64,000 nt of DNA from Zoroaster sp. YZ-2022 (Eukaryota; Echinodermata; Asteroidea; Forcipulatida; Zoroasteridae). The notes under the pieces are model-generated. The model did no database searches and was not told the origin of the DNA. It saw nothing but the letters and a program-made list of their open reading frames with translations. Location: contig CM055816.1 in the NCBI GenBank assembly GCA_029582265.1, positions 27,200,366-27,264,365 of the forward strand, written 5' to 3'. Position 1 is the stretch's first letter. The number at the start of each line of letters is the position of its first letter. Position numbers and translations under genes: made by a program. Positions 37,232 to 49,825 of this stretch are shown here, piece by piece.

Positions 37232-39244
37232 TGTTACGGCCCAAAAATTCCGAAAACGCTAGAGGCCTAAAAATAACCCACGCACTGGAAAATTAGGGTA
37301 ACAAAATAGTCAAACAGACATGCAAAAATACAAACAGCAATTATGTTCGATCAAATTTAATATTAAATAATTACGAAACAAAAATCCATTGACCAGTTGT
37401 GTTATAGCATAAAGATTAAATAGAAAAATTAAGGTTGGATATGGGGCGAGCAGCCCAGGCAAAATTACTAATTAGGGTCGAAGACCACAAAAGTCGAAAC
37501 AAAAGTCAATGTTTATGATTGGTCACCGTAGATTGTTGATCTCCTCAAAAGCACGCGAAATGTGGTGGGAAAATGGTGGAATGCAACAGGTACAGTTCTC
37601 GGTAGGCAGCGGTTGTTCCTCTCCCTCGTACCGTCGTCGCTTCACGCGACCGGTACAAACGAAAAAGATCAGTCGACCCCAGCTCTGGTGAATTCACACA
37701 GTGCCCAAGGCACGAGCCACTGTGTGCGACGCCCCTCTGAAGCCTCAGCTTCGCCTCGTCGGCGAGCAAACTCCCAGAAGAAGACAACCACTGGCGCTGG
37801 TAAGTAACAGCTTACTGCATGGTTTCTGCGGCGACGAATTTTACTGGAGGTTTCACGAATTAATTCGTGCAAGAACGGCGTACAAAAAACTCAAAGTTCA
37901 GCAAATAAAACAGCATGCCGTTCCCCAACGTGGGCACACAGTGAAACTTCTCCGCCCACGCTGCTACTCTGCAGACCTCCGCCCCGAAAGTCAGGAAGTA
38001 AAAAAAAATGAGGGGCGAGAATTTTGGCAATTCTCACATATATAGCGAATCCTGAATTCTCGGCATCCATAGACTCTGCGAATTCCAATGTCCAGTTGTT
38101 AGTACTACATCAAGTGTTGGTTTGGCGTACAATGAAAGTTCCATTAATCGATTATCGATTTTTCGACAAAAGTGACTGCTCGCCCATACCTTATGCCCCT
38201 TTCCCACTTACATGATTTTTGCTACGGTAGAGCACGATTTTTCAATTATTTACAATCGCAACGGCGTCGTGGCCATGTTCGTGGTCAATCGTGGTCCACC
38301 GTAGCGCACCGTAGTAGATCTTGATGGCACAGTGGAGTAGCACGATTTTTTTGGAATGTTCAACAAAATCTTGCTCTACCGTAGCGGTGGAAAAAATCGT
38401 GGTCCACCGCAGCAGCATCGTATTAGAGTCGTAACGTTGTCTTTACGTTGTCGTGGTATGTCGTGACGGCGTCTTGTTCATTCGTATTCATTCGTGGTGG
38501 CCGCAACACCTACGGTAGGCCAAGACTTCGCTACGATGCTGATACGATGCCGCTACGATGGTGCTGCGACCTAGCAAGACTTAAACAAGACGCCAACAAG
38601 ATGCCAGCAAGAACATGATTTTTTTATCACGTGTCTCTGCTGATAGTGTGTGTTTTTTATCACATGTCTCTTGTCTCTTGTTTAAAAGATTATGACGACA
38701 ACGACAACATCCAAATAATTATAAATTCACCAATTGCGCCTTTTCCGTCATGTGATTAATTAAATCGTACAGGCGTCTTGTGAAATCATACTGGCGTCGC
38801 ACTGGCGTCTTGTGAAATCGTACTGACGCCGTAGTGACGTCGTAGTACAATCTTGGCATTTCTTGGTACGCCGTGACAAATCTTGACGATGTCGTAACTC
38901 TACCGTAACACTGTCATGGCACTATCGCACTACTGCCGTACCACATCTTGACGGCGTCTTGATAGCGTCTTGACAAGACGTAGAATTCGATAGACCTTGA
39001 ACTTTTTGAGTGTGAATTGCTACGGTACAGCACGACTGAGCACGATTTTTCAACTTTGAAAAATCGTGCTCTACAGTAGCAAAAATCGTGTAAGTGGGAA
39101 AGGGGCTTAATGGATGTGTGCTCACCCCAGTTAAGTTTAAAATAAAGGTACACTAGGGAATTTAAATAGGAACATTATTACATTATTAATTATTATTAAC
39201 AAAATTTACAAAACAGAGATTTCTTTAACCTCTGAATCAAGACA
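37232..39244 (+). mobile_element. Solo LTR (probable Gypsy-type), interrupted by a MITE
   Basis: The insert begins TGTTACGGCCC and ends AAGACA (TG...CA) and is flanked by a 5-bp duplication CAGAC (37,227-37,231; 39,245-39,249). The paralogous chain at 45,100-45,125 preserves the empty site. Subtracting the nested MITE leaves an LTR of about 1.1 kb. AATAAA at 39,139-39,144 fits a plus-strand polyadenylation signal, and an ATTGG box at about 37,518 lies in the promoter half. A G/C-richer stretch (37,560-37,800) contains overlapping short frames and a GGTAAGT donor-like site at 37,799; these are probably LTR leader sequence. No gag or pol sequence is present. Confidence 0.75.
38194..39106. mobile_element. 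Harbinger-like MITE with 51-bp inverted termini
   Basis: Terminal inverted repeats start GCCCCTTTCCCACTTACA (38,195) and end TAAGTGGGAAAGGGGC (39,106), extending about 51 bp to ACGATTTTTCAA. It is flanked by TTA on both sides (38,191-38,193; 39,107-39,109), consistent with the TWA target of PIF/Harbinger elements. The interior is unusual: many CGTCTTG, ACGGCGTC and TCGTGGTCCACCG-type subrepeats on both strands. No transposase is present. Confidence 0.85.
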
Positions 39245-39249
39245 CAGAC

Positions 39250-41716
39250 TAATATTATCCATAACAGTCCAAGCAGTACTGACGCTTTTTATAAGCAGGG
39301 GTGGATCCAGGGTAGCTGAAATGAAAATGAGACATCAAAAAGGGGTGAAACTGCCTAAAAGAGGTCCACATATATAAAGTAAAGGGTAAATTAATTGCAA
39401 GGTGATGAATGGACACTTGTCCTCTTTGCCTGCCTCCTTTATCCGCTAATCTTCCTCCTGGTTCACCCGATCTGTCAATGATACTTGGTATTAGTTTTCA
39501 TGAAGCAACAAGCAAATGCATTTGTGCCTTTACGTGGTGTCTGATGAGGAGGTAATGTTAAAAAGTGGCAGTGATTTCTAGAGACAGCGAGGGGGATGGT
39601 ATAAGTAGGCACCCTAGCTAACCTAGTACCCCTACACGACACTGGACCTCTCCCGATCCCCCGGAACCCCTAGATGCCCAGACTGACATTCCCAATTGAA
39701 ATATGTAGGATTTTTAATTTGTTTATTTTCTCGTTGTTATTCTGTTTACGTACACAAATGTACTGCCCACTTTTTCTTAAAAGAATTCTAGAATAAATCG
39801 TAAAGTGTTATACTTGGACGTGATGTATGCTTTGTAAAAGAATAGAAATATACCAACGGCTACAATTGCTACCACTGCTACTCACAGTTGACCATGAATG
39901 GATTATTGTAATAGCTTATTGTATGGTCTACCGAAAAGTCAATTAGCCAAATTACAACGAGTCCAGAATGCTGCGGCCAGACTTGTGTTCAACACACCTA
40001 GGTTTCAGCATATAACACCAATTCTTCGCGAATTACATTGGCTACATGTTTCGTTTAGGATTAATTTTAAAATTATTTTGTTAACTTTCAAGGCACTCCA
40101 TGGTTTATCTCCAGTGTACCTAAAAAATCTCATTAGTATTAACAAAGGTTCCCGTTATAATCTCAGGTCAAGTAGTAATGGTCTTGTTTTAGTGCACCCT
40201 AAGGGCAAGATGCTTGCTACGCTGGGTGCTAGAGCATTTTCATTGGCAGCCCCAGTGCTCTGGAATGCACTCCCGCGCCACATTCGCAATGAACAGACAC
40301 TTGATTCTTTTAAACGTAATATTAAAACATACCTTTTTAATGAAGCTTTTAAATTAATTTCCTTAATTACACTTTTGATGAGAACCAAGCTAGTTAGGCT
40401 ATATTCCTTTAATTAGTATAGGTAGGTTAAAGGCGTCTGTCTCCGGGAAAGATCGAGACATCACCGATGCCAGTGGGGGTATATTGACATAGATCCTCCT
40501 CTGGCGGGACAGACGTAAACCCATACTGAGGTTTGGGCGCTGGCTTGGCAACCTCATCTGTTCTTCTGATTAAAAAATAAATAAATAAAAACATAAACAA
40601 ATAGGGGTTTGTTTGTATTTATTTATGTTTATTCAATGGTGTGTTTATTTTAATTTGTTATGCGCTTTTGATCATTTTAAATGGAAACAGCGCAATAGAA
40701 ATTTTTAATTTATTATTGTATTATTATTACCATGTCAGCGATACAATCCTTTTGAAATCATGGAAAACAGTTCAGTCTTTGTAACAACACATTGAATTAT
40801 TATTGCCTTGGAGTCACAAGTTGAAAATAAAGTGTGCGAGCTTTCAATACGCGCGCGTATGACGCACATAAGGATAAATCCAGTGGTACGATCATACCTC
40901 TCGCTCTATCTTCTTCATAAGTTATATATGCATTTGTGTACGTAGACAGTGATTAATGAAATTTCGAGAAATTTAAGAAGAAAATTTCAAAGTTTTATAT
41001 TTGATTAATTGCTTAGTTGTTAGTTGCTATTTCTTTTTCTTTCATTGAAAATGGCAAAATTGTTGTTATAACGTATTATAACATCATAGCAATGAGGCAT
41101 GTGTTGCGGTATGCAAGGCTAAAAATAAACAAGATGATTATGTCCAATGGCCAATTCACCACATCACAGGGTTAAGAGATGAATATGTTGTGCTAGCTGA
41201 AAATAAGAAGAAAAATTCTGCAAACTGTTGCGAAATGTCAACCTGTCAGTTCCGGTCCATTGCAAACTCCTACTTGTATGAATAACTACAAGATTCAATT
41301 TACGCTATTAAAAGGAAAAGCCATTAGACTAATTAATGGCTAACTATTAGCGTTTCCCCTGCAAATGGATTGTAAATAATATATTATGAGATTTTACGCT
41401 CTTATAAATTCACTGCGATCACGATCAATATCACACACACACACAAAACATGTGATATTGATAAAAACGATTAACTTTACTCACATGTTTAAAGCTACAA
41501 TTAAGTATATTACTAACAACAATCCAATCAATATAAAGTGAATAAAACAATAATTTCAACAATAATAACATTTGTCCTGTAGGCCCTACTCCATTTTAAA
41601 TAAAAAAATGGGTTTGATATTAGTTGAGAAAAATGTGACAGAATTACATGAGATGAAACACGTGCACGTGTAAACATGTTAAAACCTACCAATTGAAAAG
41701 CAAGAAATATTTTTAT
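39250..41716. repeat. Composite repeat unit, copy D (LINE-interrupted)
   Basis: Collinear with 1,870-3,420. It is split by the LINE tail at 39,867-40,727 and truncated on the right at AGAAATATTTTTAT, where the next unit begins with TAGGTTTAAAAGTGGC. The minus-strand reading frame seen in sister copies is frameshifted here by small insertions near 41,503 and 41,529. Confidence 0.85.
39867..40727 (+). mobile_element. 5'-truncated L2/CR1-type LINE, 3' end
   Basis: It contains a 172-codon open segment (39,898-40,416) with DYCNSLLYGLPKSQLAKLQR, VQNAAARLVF, LHWLHVSFRI, GLSPVYL, APVLWNALPRHIRN and FKRNIKTYLF, the classic C-terminal end of L2/CR1-type ORF2 proteins after the reverse transcriptase core. 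A 3' UTR ends in ATTATTATT. Flanks TACAAT (39,861) and TACCAT (40,728) are the degraded target duplication of TACCAT. Relative to 45,728-46,692 it has lost 121 bp bounded by GAAT. It has no RT catalytic motif and is inactive. Confidence 0.85.
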
Positions 41717-43038
41717 TAGGTTTAAAAGTGGCAGTGATTTCTAGAGACAACGAGAGGGATGGTATAAGTAGGACCCCTAGCTAACCTAGTACCCCTACAC
41801 GACTCTGGATCTCTCCCGACTCCCCCGGAACCACTAGACGCCCAGACTGACATTCCCAATTGAAATATGTAGGATTTTTAATTTGTTTATTTTCTCGTTG
41901 TTATTCTGTCTACGTACACAAATGTACTGCCCACTTTTTCTTTATAGAATTCTAGAAGAAATCGTTAAGTGTTATACTTGGACGTGATGTATGTTTTGTA
42001 ACAAAAATAGAAATACACCAATGGCTACCATGTCAGCGATACAATCGTTTTGAAATCATGGGAAACAGTTCAGTCTTTGTAATAACACATTGAATTATTA
42101 TTGCCTTGGAGTCCAGGTTGAAAACAAGTGTGCGTGTTTTCAATACGCGCGCGTATGATGCATATAAGTTATGAAGAGGATAGATCCAGTCGTAAGATCA
42201 TACCTCTCGCTCTGTCTTCTTCATAAGTTATATGCATTTGTGTACATAGGCAGAATTATACTTGCACAATAATTATTAAAAGTGATTAATGAAATTTCGA
42301 GAAATTTAAGAAGAAAATTTAAAAGTTTTATATTTGATTAATTGCTTAGTTGTAGTTGCTATTTCTTTTTCTTTAATTGAAAATGGCTAAATTGTTGTTA
42401 TAACGTATTATAACATCGTAGCAATGAGGCAGGTGTTGCGGGATGCAAGGTTCAAAATAAACAGGACAAGATGATTATGTCCAATTGCCAATTCACCACA
42501 TCACAGGGTTAAGAGATGAATATGTTGTGCGAGCTGAAAATAAGAAGACAAAATCTGCGAACTATTGCGAAATGTCAACCTGTCAGTTCCGGTCCATGGC
42601 AAACTCCTACTGGTATGGATAACTACAAGATTCAATTTACGCTATTAAAAGGAAAAGCAATTAGACTAATTAATGGCTTACTGTTAGCGTTTCCCCTGCG
42701 AATGGATTGTAAATAATATATTATGAGATTTTACGCTCTTATACATTCACTGCGATCACTGCGAAAAATAAAAATAAAAACATGTGATATTGATAAAAAC
42801 GATTAAGTTTACTCACATGTTTAAAGCTACAATTATTACTAACAACAATCCAATGTAAAGTTAATAAAACAATAATTTCAACAATAATAACATTTGTCCT
42901 GTAGGCCCTACTCCATTTTAAATTAAAAAATGGGTTTGATATTAGTTGAGAAAAATGTGACAGAATTACATGAGATGAAACACGTGCACGTGTAAACATG
43001 TTAAAACCTACCAATTGAAAAGCAAGAAATATTTTTAT
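41717..43038. repeat. 1,322-bp tandem unit, first copy
   Basis: The unit starts TAGGTTTAAAAGTGGCAGTG and ends AGAAATATTTTTAT. It is followed directly by a copy offset by exactly 1,322 bp. Only a few differences are visible, e.g. CAGTCGTAAG here versus CAGTGGTAAG in the second. It is a truncated composite unit with the usual landmarks. Confidence 0.95.
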
Positions 43039-44360
43039 TAGGTTTAAAAGTGGCAGTGATTTCTAGAGACAACGAGAGGGATGGTATAAGTAGGACCCCT
43101 AGCTAACCTAGTACCCCTACACGACTCTGGATCTCTCCCGACTCCCCCGGAACCACTAGACGCCCAGACTGACATTCCCAATTGAAATATGTAGGATTTT
43201 TAATTTGTTTATTTTCTCGTTGTTATTCTGTCTACGTACACAAATGTACTGCCCACTTTTTCTTTATAGAATTCTAGAAGAAATCGTTAAGTGTTATACT
43301 TGGACGTGATGTATGTTTTGTAACAAAAATAGAAATACACCAATGGCTACCATGTCAGCGATACAATCGTTTTGAAATCATGGGAAACAGTTCAGTCTTT
43401 GTAATAACACATTGAATTATTATTGCCTTGGAGTCCAGGTTGAAAACAAGTGTGCGTGTTTTCAATACGCGCGCGTATGATGCATATAAGTTATGAAGAG
43501 GATAGATCCAGTGGTAAGATCATACCTCTCGCTCTGTCTTCTTCATAAGTTATATGCATTTGTGTACATAGGCAGAATTATACTTGCACAATAATTATTA
43601 AAAGTGATTAATGAAATTTCGAGAAATTTAAGAAGAAAATTTAAAAGTTTTATATTTGATTAATTGCTTAGTTGTAGTTGCTATTTCTTTTTCTTTAATT
43701 GAAAATGGCTAAATTGTTGTTATAACGTATTATAACATCGTAGCAATGAGGCAGGTGTTGCGGGATGCAAGGTTCAAAATAAACAGGACAAGATGATTAT
43801 GTCCAATTGCCAATTCACCACATCACAGGGTTAAGAGATGAATATGTTGTGCGAGCTGAAAATAAGAAGACAAAATCTGCGAACTATTGCGAAATGTCAA
43901 CCTGTCAGTTCCGGTCCATGGCAAACTCCTACTGGTATGGATAACTACAAGATTCAATTTACGCTATTAAAAGGAAAAGCAATTAGACTAATTAATGGCT
44001 TACTGTTAGCGTTTCCCCTGCGAATGGATTGTAAATAATATATTATGAGATTTTACGCTCTTATACATTCACTGCGATCACTGCGAAAAATAAAAATAAA
44101 AACATGTGATATTGATAAAAACGATTAAGTTTACTCACATGTTTAAAGCTACAATTATTACTAACAACAATCCAATGTAAAGTTAATAAAACAATAATTT
44201 CAACAATAATAACATTTGTCCTGTAGGCCCTACTCCATTTTAAATTAAAAAATGGGTTTGATATTAGTTGAGAAAAATGTGACAGAATTACATCAGATGA
44301 AACACGTGCACGTGTAAACATGTTAAAACCTACCAATTGAAAAGCAAGAAATATTTGTAT
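43039..44360. repeat. 1,322-bp tandem unit, second copy
   Basis: Almost identical to the preceding unit. Differences seen include ACATCAGATG at 44,291 versus ACATGAGATG at 42,969. At its right edge it continues into ATTTGTATGTCTAAAAAAATA, as intact composite units do, instead of into another tandem junction. Confidence 0.95.
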
Positions 44361-45113
44361 GTCTAAAAAAATATGGTTTTGTGTTATAAATTATATACAA
44401 TATGCCCCTAAATAGCCTCAGATTGCTCCAGAGAGCATCTAGAAACTAAAAATTTCCCAGGGTCCTTAAACGGGCCCCGGACCCCACGCCGTATTGTAGT
44501 GGCTACCCTATAATGTCATCATGGCTAGAACACTGGTCTTCAGACAAGAAGATTTCAAAAGTTTTGTTGACCTCGTTTTATACAAGACATTGTTCAAACT
44601 CTTCAAAATGTCAATTATAGTGTACAATGATTGTAATGTTGTATTAGCTGAAGGCGAATCCAGGCAGTAGAGCCCAATGAAAGGGGGTAAAACAATACAC
44701 TGACAAAACGGTGGACACGCATAGAACATGTATGGTAGAAGATATCCCTCCCCCCAATCACCACCTTATCAATGCACCAAATGGTTTAAGATTATAACAA
44801 TTAAGGAATTACAAGTCAAGGTATTTGGACTTGAAATGGCTCATTAAGTGTTTCCACACGTAGTCGGCTTGTAAATAATATATGAGAGTATTCAGCTCTT
44901 ACTGAGAACAGACTATTGAATTTTAATGGTAATGGCGTGCTGGTAACATTATTATTTCATACGTATAATAAATTACAGTAATAACATTTGTCAAATTTGA
45001 AGTCGTTTTGATGACAGGCCAATTTAGTGTTTCATTAAGTGTTTCCACCTGCAGTCGGCTTGTAAATTATTTATGGAGAGGTACAGATTCAGCTAGATTT
45101 TTATGACAGACTA
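44361..45113. repeat. Linker segment, second copy
   Basis: Collinear with 36,480-37,231 (CATCATGGCTAGAACACTGG, then AGTCGGCTTGTAAAT repeats). It runs on uninterrupted where the other copy has the solo LTR. Confidence 0.8.
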
Positions 45114-47684
45114 ATATTATCTATAACAGTCCAAACAGTACTGACGCTTTTTATAAGCAGGGTGGATCCAGGGTAGCTGAAATGAAAATGAGACATCAAA
45201 AAGGGGTGAAACTGCCTAAAAGAGGTCCACATATATAAAGTGTAGGGTAAATTTATTGCAAGGTGATGAATGGACACTTGTCCTCTTTGCCTACCTCCTT
45301 TATCCGCTAATCTTCCCCCTGGCTCCCTCGATCTGCCAATGATACTTAGTATTAGTTTTCATATAGCAACAAGCAAATGCATTTGTGCCTTTACGTGGTG
45401 TCTGATGGGGAGGTGATGTTAAAAAGTGGCAGTGATTTCTAGAGACAGCGAGAGGGATGGTATAAGTAGGACCCCTAGCTAACCTAGTACCCCTACACGA
45501 CTCTGGATCTCTCCCGATCCCCCGGAACCCCTAGATGCCCAGACTGACATTCCCAATTGAAATATGTAGGATTTTTAATTTGTTTATTTTCTCGTTGTTA
45601 TTCTGTCTACGTACACAAATGTACTATCCACTTTATCTTAAAAGAATTCTAGATGAAATCGTAAAGTGTTATACTTGGACGTGATGTATGTTTTGTAAAA
45701 GAATAGAAATATACCAATGGCTACCATTGCTACCACTGCTACTCAAAGTTGACCATGAATATTCATATATCTAAGGCTTGTTCGGCTGCTTTTTCCATCT
45801 GCATAACATTAGAAGTATTAGTAAGTTTTTATCTCGTGAGTCTCTATTGACCTTAGTCCATGCTTTTGTTACCAGTCGAATGGATTATTGTAACAGCTTA
45901 TTGTACGGTCTACCGAAAAGTCAATTAGCCAAACTACAACCAGAATGCTTCGGCCAGACTTGTGTTCAACCCACCTAGGTTTCAGCATATAACACCAATT
46001 CTTCGCAAATTACATTGGCTACCTGTTTCGTTTAGGATTAATTTAATTTTTTTTGTGTTAACTTTCAAGGCACTCCATGGTTTATCTCCAGTGTACATAA
46101 AAAGTTTCATTAGTAATTAACAAAGGTTCCCGTTATAATCTCCGGTCAAGTAGTAATGGTCTTATTTTAGAGTACTCTAAGGGCAAGATGCTTGCTACGC
46201 TGGGTGCTAGAGCATTTTCATTGGCAGCGCCAGTGCTCTGGAATGTACTCCCGCACCACATTCGCAATGAACAGACACTTGATTCTTTTAAACGTAAGAT
46301 TAAAACATACCTTTTTAATGAAGCTATTAAATTTGTAAATTAATTTCCTTAATTACACTTTTGATGAGAACCAAGCTAGTTAGGCTATATTCCTTTAATT
46401 AGTATAGGTAGGTTAAAGGCTTCTGTCTCCGGGAAAGATCGAGACATCACCGATGCCAGTGGGGGTACATTGACATAGATCCTCCTCTGGCGGGACAGAC
46501 GTAAACCCATACTGAGGTTTGGGCGCTGGCTTGGCAACCTCATTTGTTCTTCTGATTAAAAAAAAGGGGGAGTTTGTTTGTATTTATTTCTGTTTATTCA
46601 ATGGTGTCTTTATTTTAATTTGTTATGCGCTTTTGATCATTTTAAATGGAAACAGCGCAATAGAAATGTTTAATTTATTATTATATTATTATTACCATGT
46701 CAGCGATACAATCCTTTTGAAATCATGGAAAACAGTTCAGTCTTTGTAACAACACATTGAATTATTATTGCCTTGGAGTCACAAGTTGAAAACAAAGTGT
46801 GCGTGCTTTCAATACGCGCGCGTATGACGCATATAAGTTTTGAAACTGATAAATCCAGTGGTAAGATCATACCTCTCGCTCTATCTTCTTCATAAGTTAT
46901 ATATGCATTTGTGTACGTAGGCAGTGATTAATGAAATTTCGAGAAATTTAAGAAGAAAATTTCAAAGTTTTATATTTGATTAATTGCTTAGTTGTTAGTT
47001 GCTATTTCTTTTTCTTTCATTGAAAATGGCTAAATTGTTGTTATAACGTATTATAACATCATAGCAATGAGGCAGGTGTTGCGGGATTCAAGGTTCAAAA
47101 TAAACAGGACAAGATGATTACGTCCAATGGACAATTCACCACATCACAGGGTTAAGAGATGAATATGTTGTGCTAGCTGAAAATAAGAAGACAAAATCTG
47201 CAAACTATTGCGAAATGTCAACCTGTCAGTTCCGGTCCATTGCAAACTCCTACTGGTATGGATAACAAAAAGATTCAATTTACGCTATTAAAAGGGAAAG
47301 CCATTTAGACTAATTAATGGCTAACAATTAGCGTTTCCCTTGCGGATGGATTGTAAATAATATATTATGAGATTTTACGCTCTTATAAATTCACTGCGAT
47401 GACGACCAATATCACACCCAAAAAAATGTGATATTGATAAAAACGATTAACTTTACTCACATGTTTAAAGCTACAATTATTACTAACAACAATCCAATGT
47501 AAAGTGAATAAAACAATAATTTCAACAATAATAACATTAATTGTCCTATAGGCCCTACTCCATTTTAAATTAAAAAATGGGATTGATATTAGTTGAGAAA
47601 AATGTGACAGAATTACATGAGATGAAACACGTGCACGTGTCAACATGTTAAAACCTACCAATTGAAAAGCAAGAAATATTTTTA
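45114..47684. repeat. Composite repeat unit, copy E (LINE-interrupted)
   Basis: The closest relative of copy D, with the same LINE at the same base. The right end joins the next unit at TTTTTATAAGGTTTAAAAG, the same kind of junction as at 41,716 and 43,038. Confidence 0.85.
45728..46692 (+). mobile_element. 5'-truncated L2/CR1-type LINE, second copy
   Basis: Flanked by a perfect TACCAT duplication (45,722-45,727 and 46,693-46,698). It keeps a longer 5' part than the copy at 39,867: FHLHNIRSISKFLSRESL, LVHAFVTSRMDYCNSLLYG. It carries several frameshifts, for example after SQLAKLQ near 45,937. The same 3' UTR and (ATT)n end follow. It is non-functional. Confidence 0.85.
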
Positions 47685-48257
47685 TAAGGTTTAAAAGTGG
47701 CAGTGATTTCTAGAGACGACGAGAGGGATGGTATAAGTAGGACCCCTAGCTAACCTAGTTCCCCTACACGACTCTGGATCTCTCCCGACTCCCCCGGAAC
47801 CCCTAGATTCCCAAACTGACATTCCCAATTGAGATATGTAGGATTTTTAATTTGTTTATTTTCTCGTTGTTATTCTGTCTACGTACACAAATGTATACTA
47901 CCCACTTTTTCTTTATAGAATTCTAGAAGAAATCGTTAAGTGTTATACTTGGACGTGATGTATGTTTTGTAAAAGAATAGAAATACACCAATGGCTACCA
48001 TGTCAGCGATATAATCGTTTTGAAATCATGGAAAACAGTTCAGTCTTTGTAATAACACATTTAATTATTATTGCCTTGGAGTCACAAGTTGAAAACAAAT
48101 GTGCGTGCTTTCAATACGCGCGCGTATGACGCATATAAGTTTTGAAAAGGATAGATCCAGTGGTAAGATCATACCTCTCGCTCTGTCTTCTTCATAAGTT
48201 ATATGCATTTGTGTACGTACACTCTTAAAACTCCCGGGTCAGATTTGACCCAAACTT

Positions 48258-48480
48258 CGGGTTGGATATGACCCGACACTTTACGGGTCAGAATGACCCG
48301 GAAAGTTGGGTCAAAATATTTGACCCGGAAAAGGGTCATATCAGCTGACCCTATTCCGGGTCAAAAATTGTTTCTGACCCGGAATAGGGTCAGCTGATAT
48401 GACCCTATTCCGGGTCAAATTTTTTGACCCAACTTTCCGGGTCATTCTGACCCGTAAAGTGTCGGGTCATATCCAACCCG
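48258..48480. repeat. 223-bp near-perfect hairpin of GGGTCA/TGACCC motifs
   Basis: Arms of about 105 bp run from CGGGTTGGATATGACCCGAC to its complement ending TCATATCCAACCCG. The loop is about 11 nt, AAAATTGTTTC, near 48,365-48,375. It is the enlarged left terminus of the transposon. Confidence 0.9.
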
Positions 48481-49565
48481 GGCTCCAGGGTCAAATTTAT
48501 TTTAACCCGAGTTCCGGGTCAGAAAAGATAAGCATGATTTCCATGTATTGAGAAGCCTTATCTATGGCAAGCAATACTAAGATTTTAAAATAAAACAAAT
48601 TTCAGGTTTATAAACCCTTACAAAAGGTTTCTCAAATAGTAAATTGCCATAAATAAGGGCATCTGTATGTAAGGAAAACATGCTTACCTTGTATGTCAGG
48701 ATGGCCAAACTTAAAGGGAAGATAACAATCAAATTTGAAGGATAGCTCTAAAATGAAAAGAAACAAACAATAAATTACCTGCTATTGGTCACATGTATTT
48801 ATTTCTCTTTGGCAAAGGAAAACATGTATGTGTATAAAGTATATAAAGTCATTTTAAATTGATTATTAACTGAATAGAACCTGACTGAATTATTACCTTA
48901 ACGTTTTTTACTCTAGTATATGATTCCAAACATTTTGTTCGACATGCTGTGACACTGTCAAACGTTACATGTACATATATGTAGAAAATTCAAATCGGAA
49001 ATGGATATCAGCTGATGTTCCTTTTCACATTAGAATGAATACAAACATTGATAAACATTTACTTAACTGTACAATAACTGTGTGATCTTGCAAATTATAG
49101 TTCAAATACATGTACAAAGATATGAACAAGTGTGATTTATTTTTCCCGAAACAAGATGAAACTTGAATGTAGTAGTTTTGTTTTGACAGAAAACAAATGA
49201 AGTTCAATGTCTCAAAGGGTTCTCATACAAGATTAAAAAAATACATGTGTTTAGGTTACTGTTACACACAGTTGAGGTAAGCACAATAATTAATATATTT
49301 TATATAAAAAAATAAGCTTTTTAAGAGAGCCCAAATTTCCTCGGCCCTTGTAGCATGTGAATATACATCCCCTGAAACTCTCTGACCATAACGTAAAAAC
49401 TTCAATGTCAATGCAGTTAATGCACAATACAAAAACTTCAGGTAAAACAAATAACAAGCATATCTCAAACAATATAAAAAAGTGGCATTAGCAAAACAAA
49501 ACAAATCTAGGCTAGGCTGTTTGTCAAGTAATTCTTATATTAAAACTAAGTAAAGCTTATTTGTG

Positions 49566-49760
49566 GTGCCACCATGAAGAAATTTTCTTTTGAACAGTAA
49601 GAATCGATTGGTTACAACTAAACTTTTTCTATCAGTATGCTCCGAGCTCTAGTTGTAACCAACCGTTTTTTTTTTCAGAACTATTTACTACTCAAAAGAG
49701 AATTTCTACATGGTGTCACCACAAACATTCTTCACCTATCCTTTTTCACCATGGAAAGCT
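49566..49760. mobile_element. Diverged foldback element nested in the transposon
   Basis: Starts GGTGCCACCATGAAG and ends with TACATGGTGTCACCAC then CACCATGGAAAGCTAC. Central inverted phrases are GGTTACAACTA and TAGTTGTAACC. It belongs to the GGTGACACCATG family described at 17,237. Confidence 0.65.
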
Positions 49761-49825
49761 ACTAGTCTTGAAACTAAAACTATTGATCAGCATTGAGGGT
49801 AATTTTTTTTTCAATGTACTTTAAG

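Noticed and set aside
37509..38045. Overlapping frames with a GTAAGT donor, considered as a captured first exon
   Set aside because: They lie within the delimited solo LTR, none resembles a known protein, and three frames overlap equally well.
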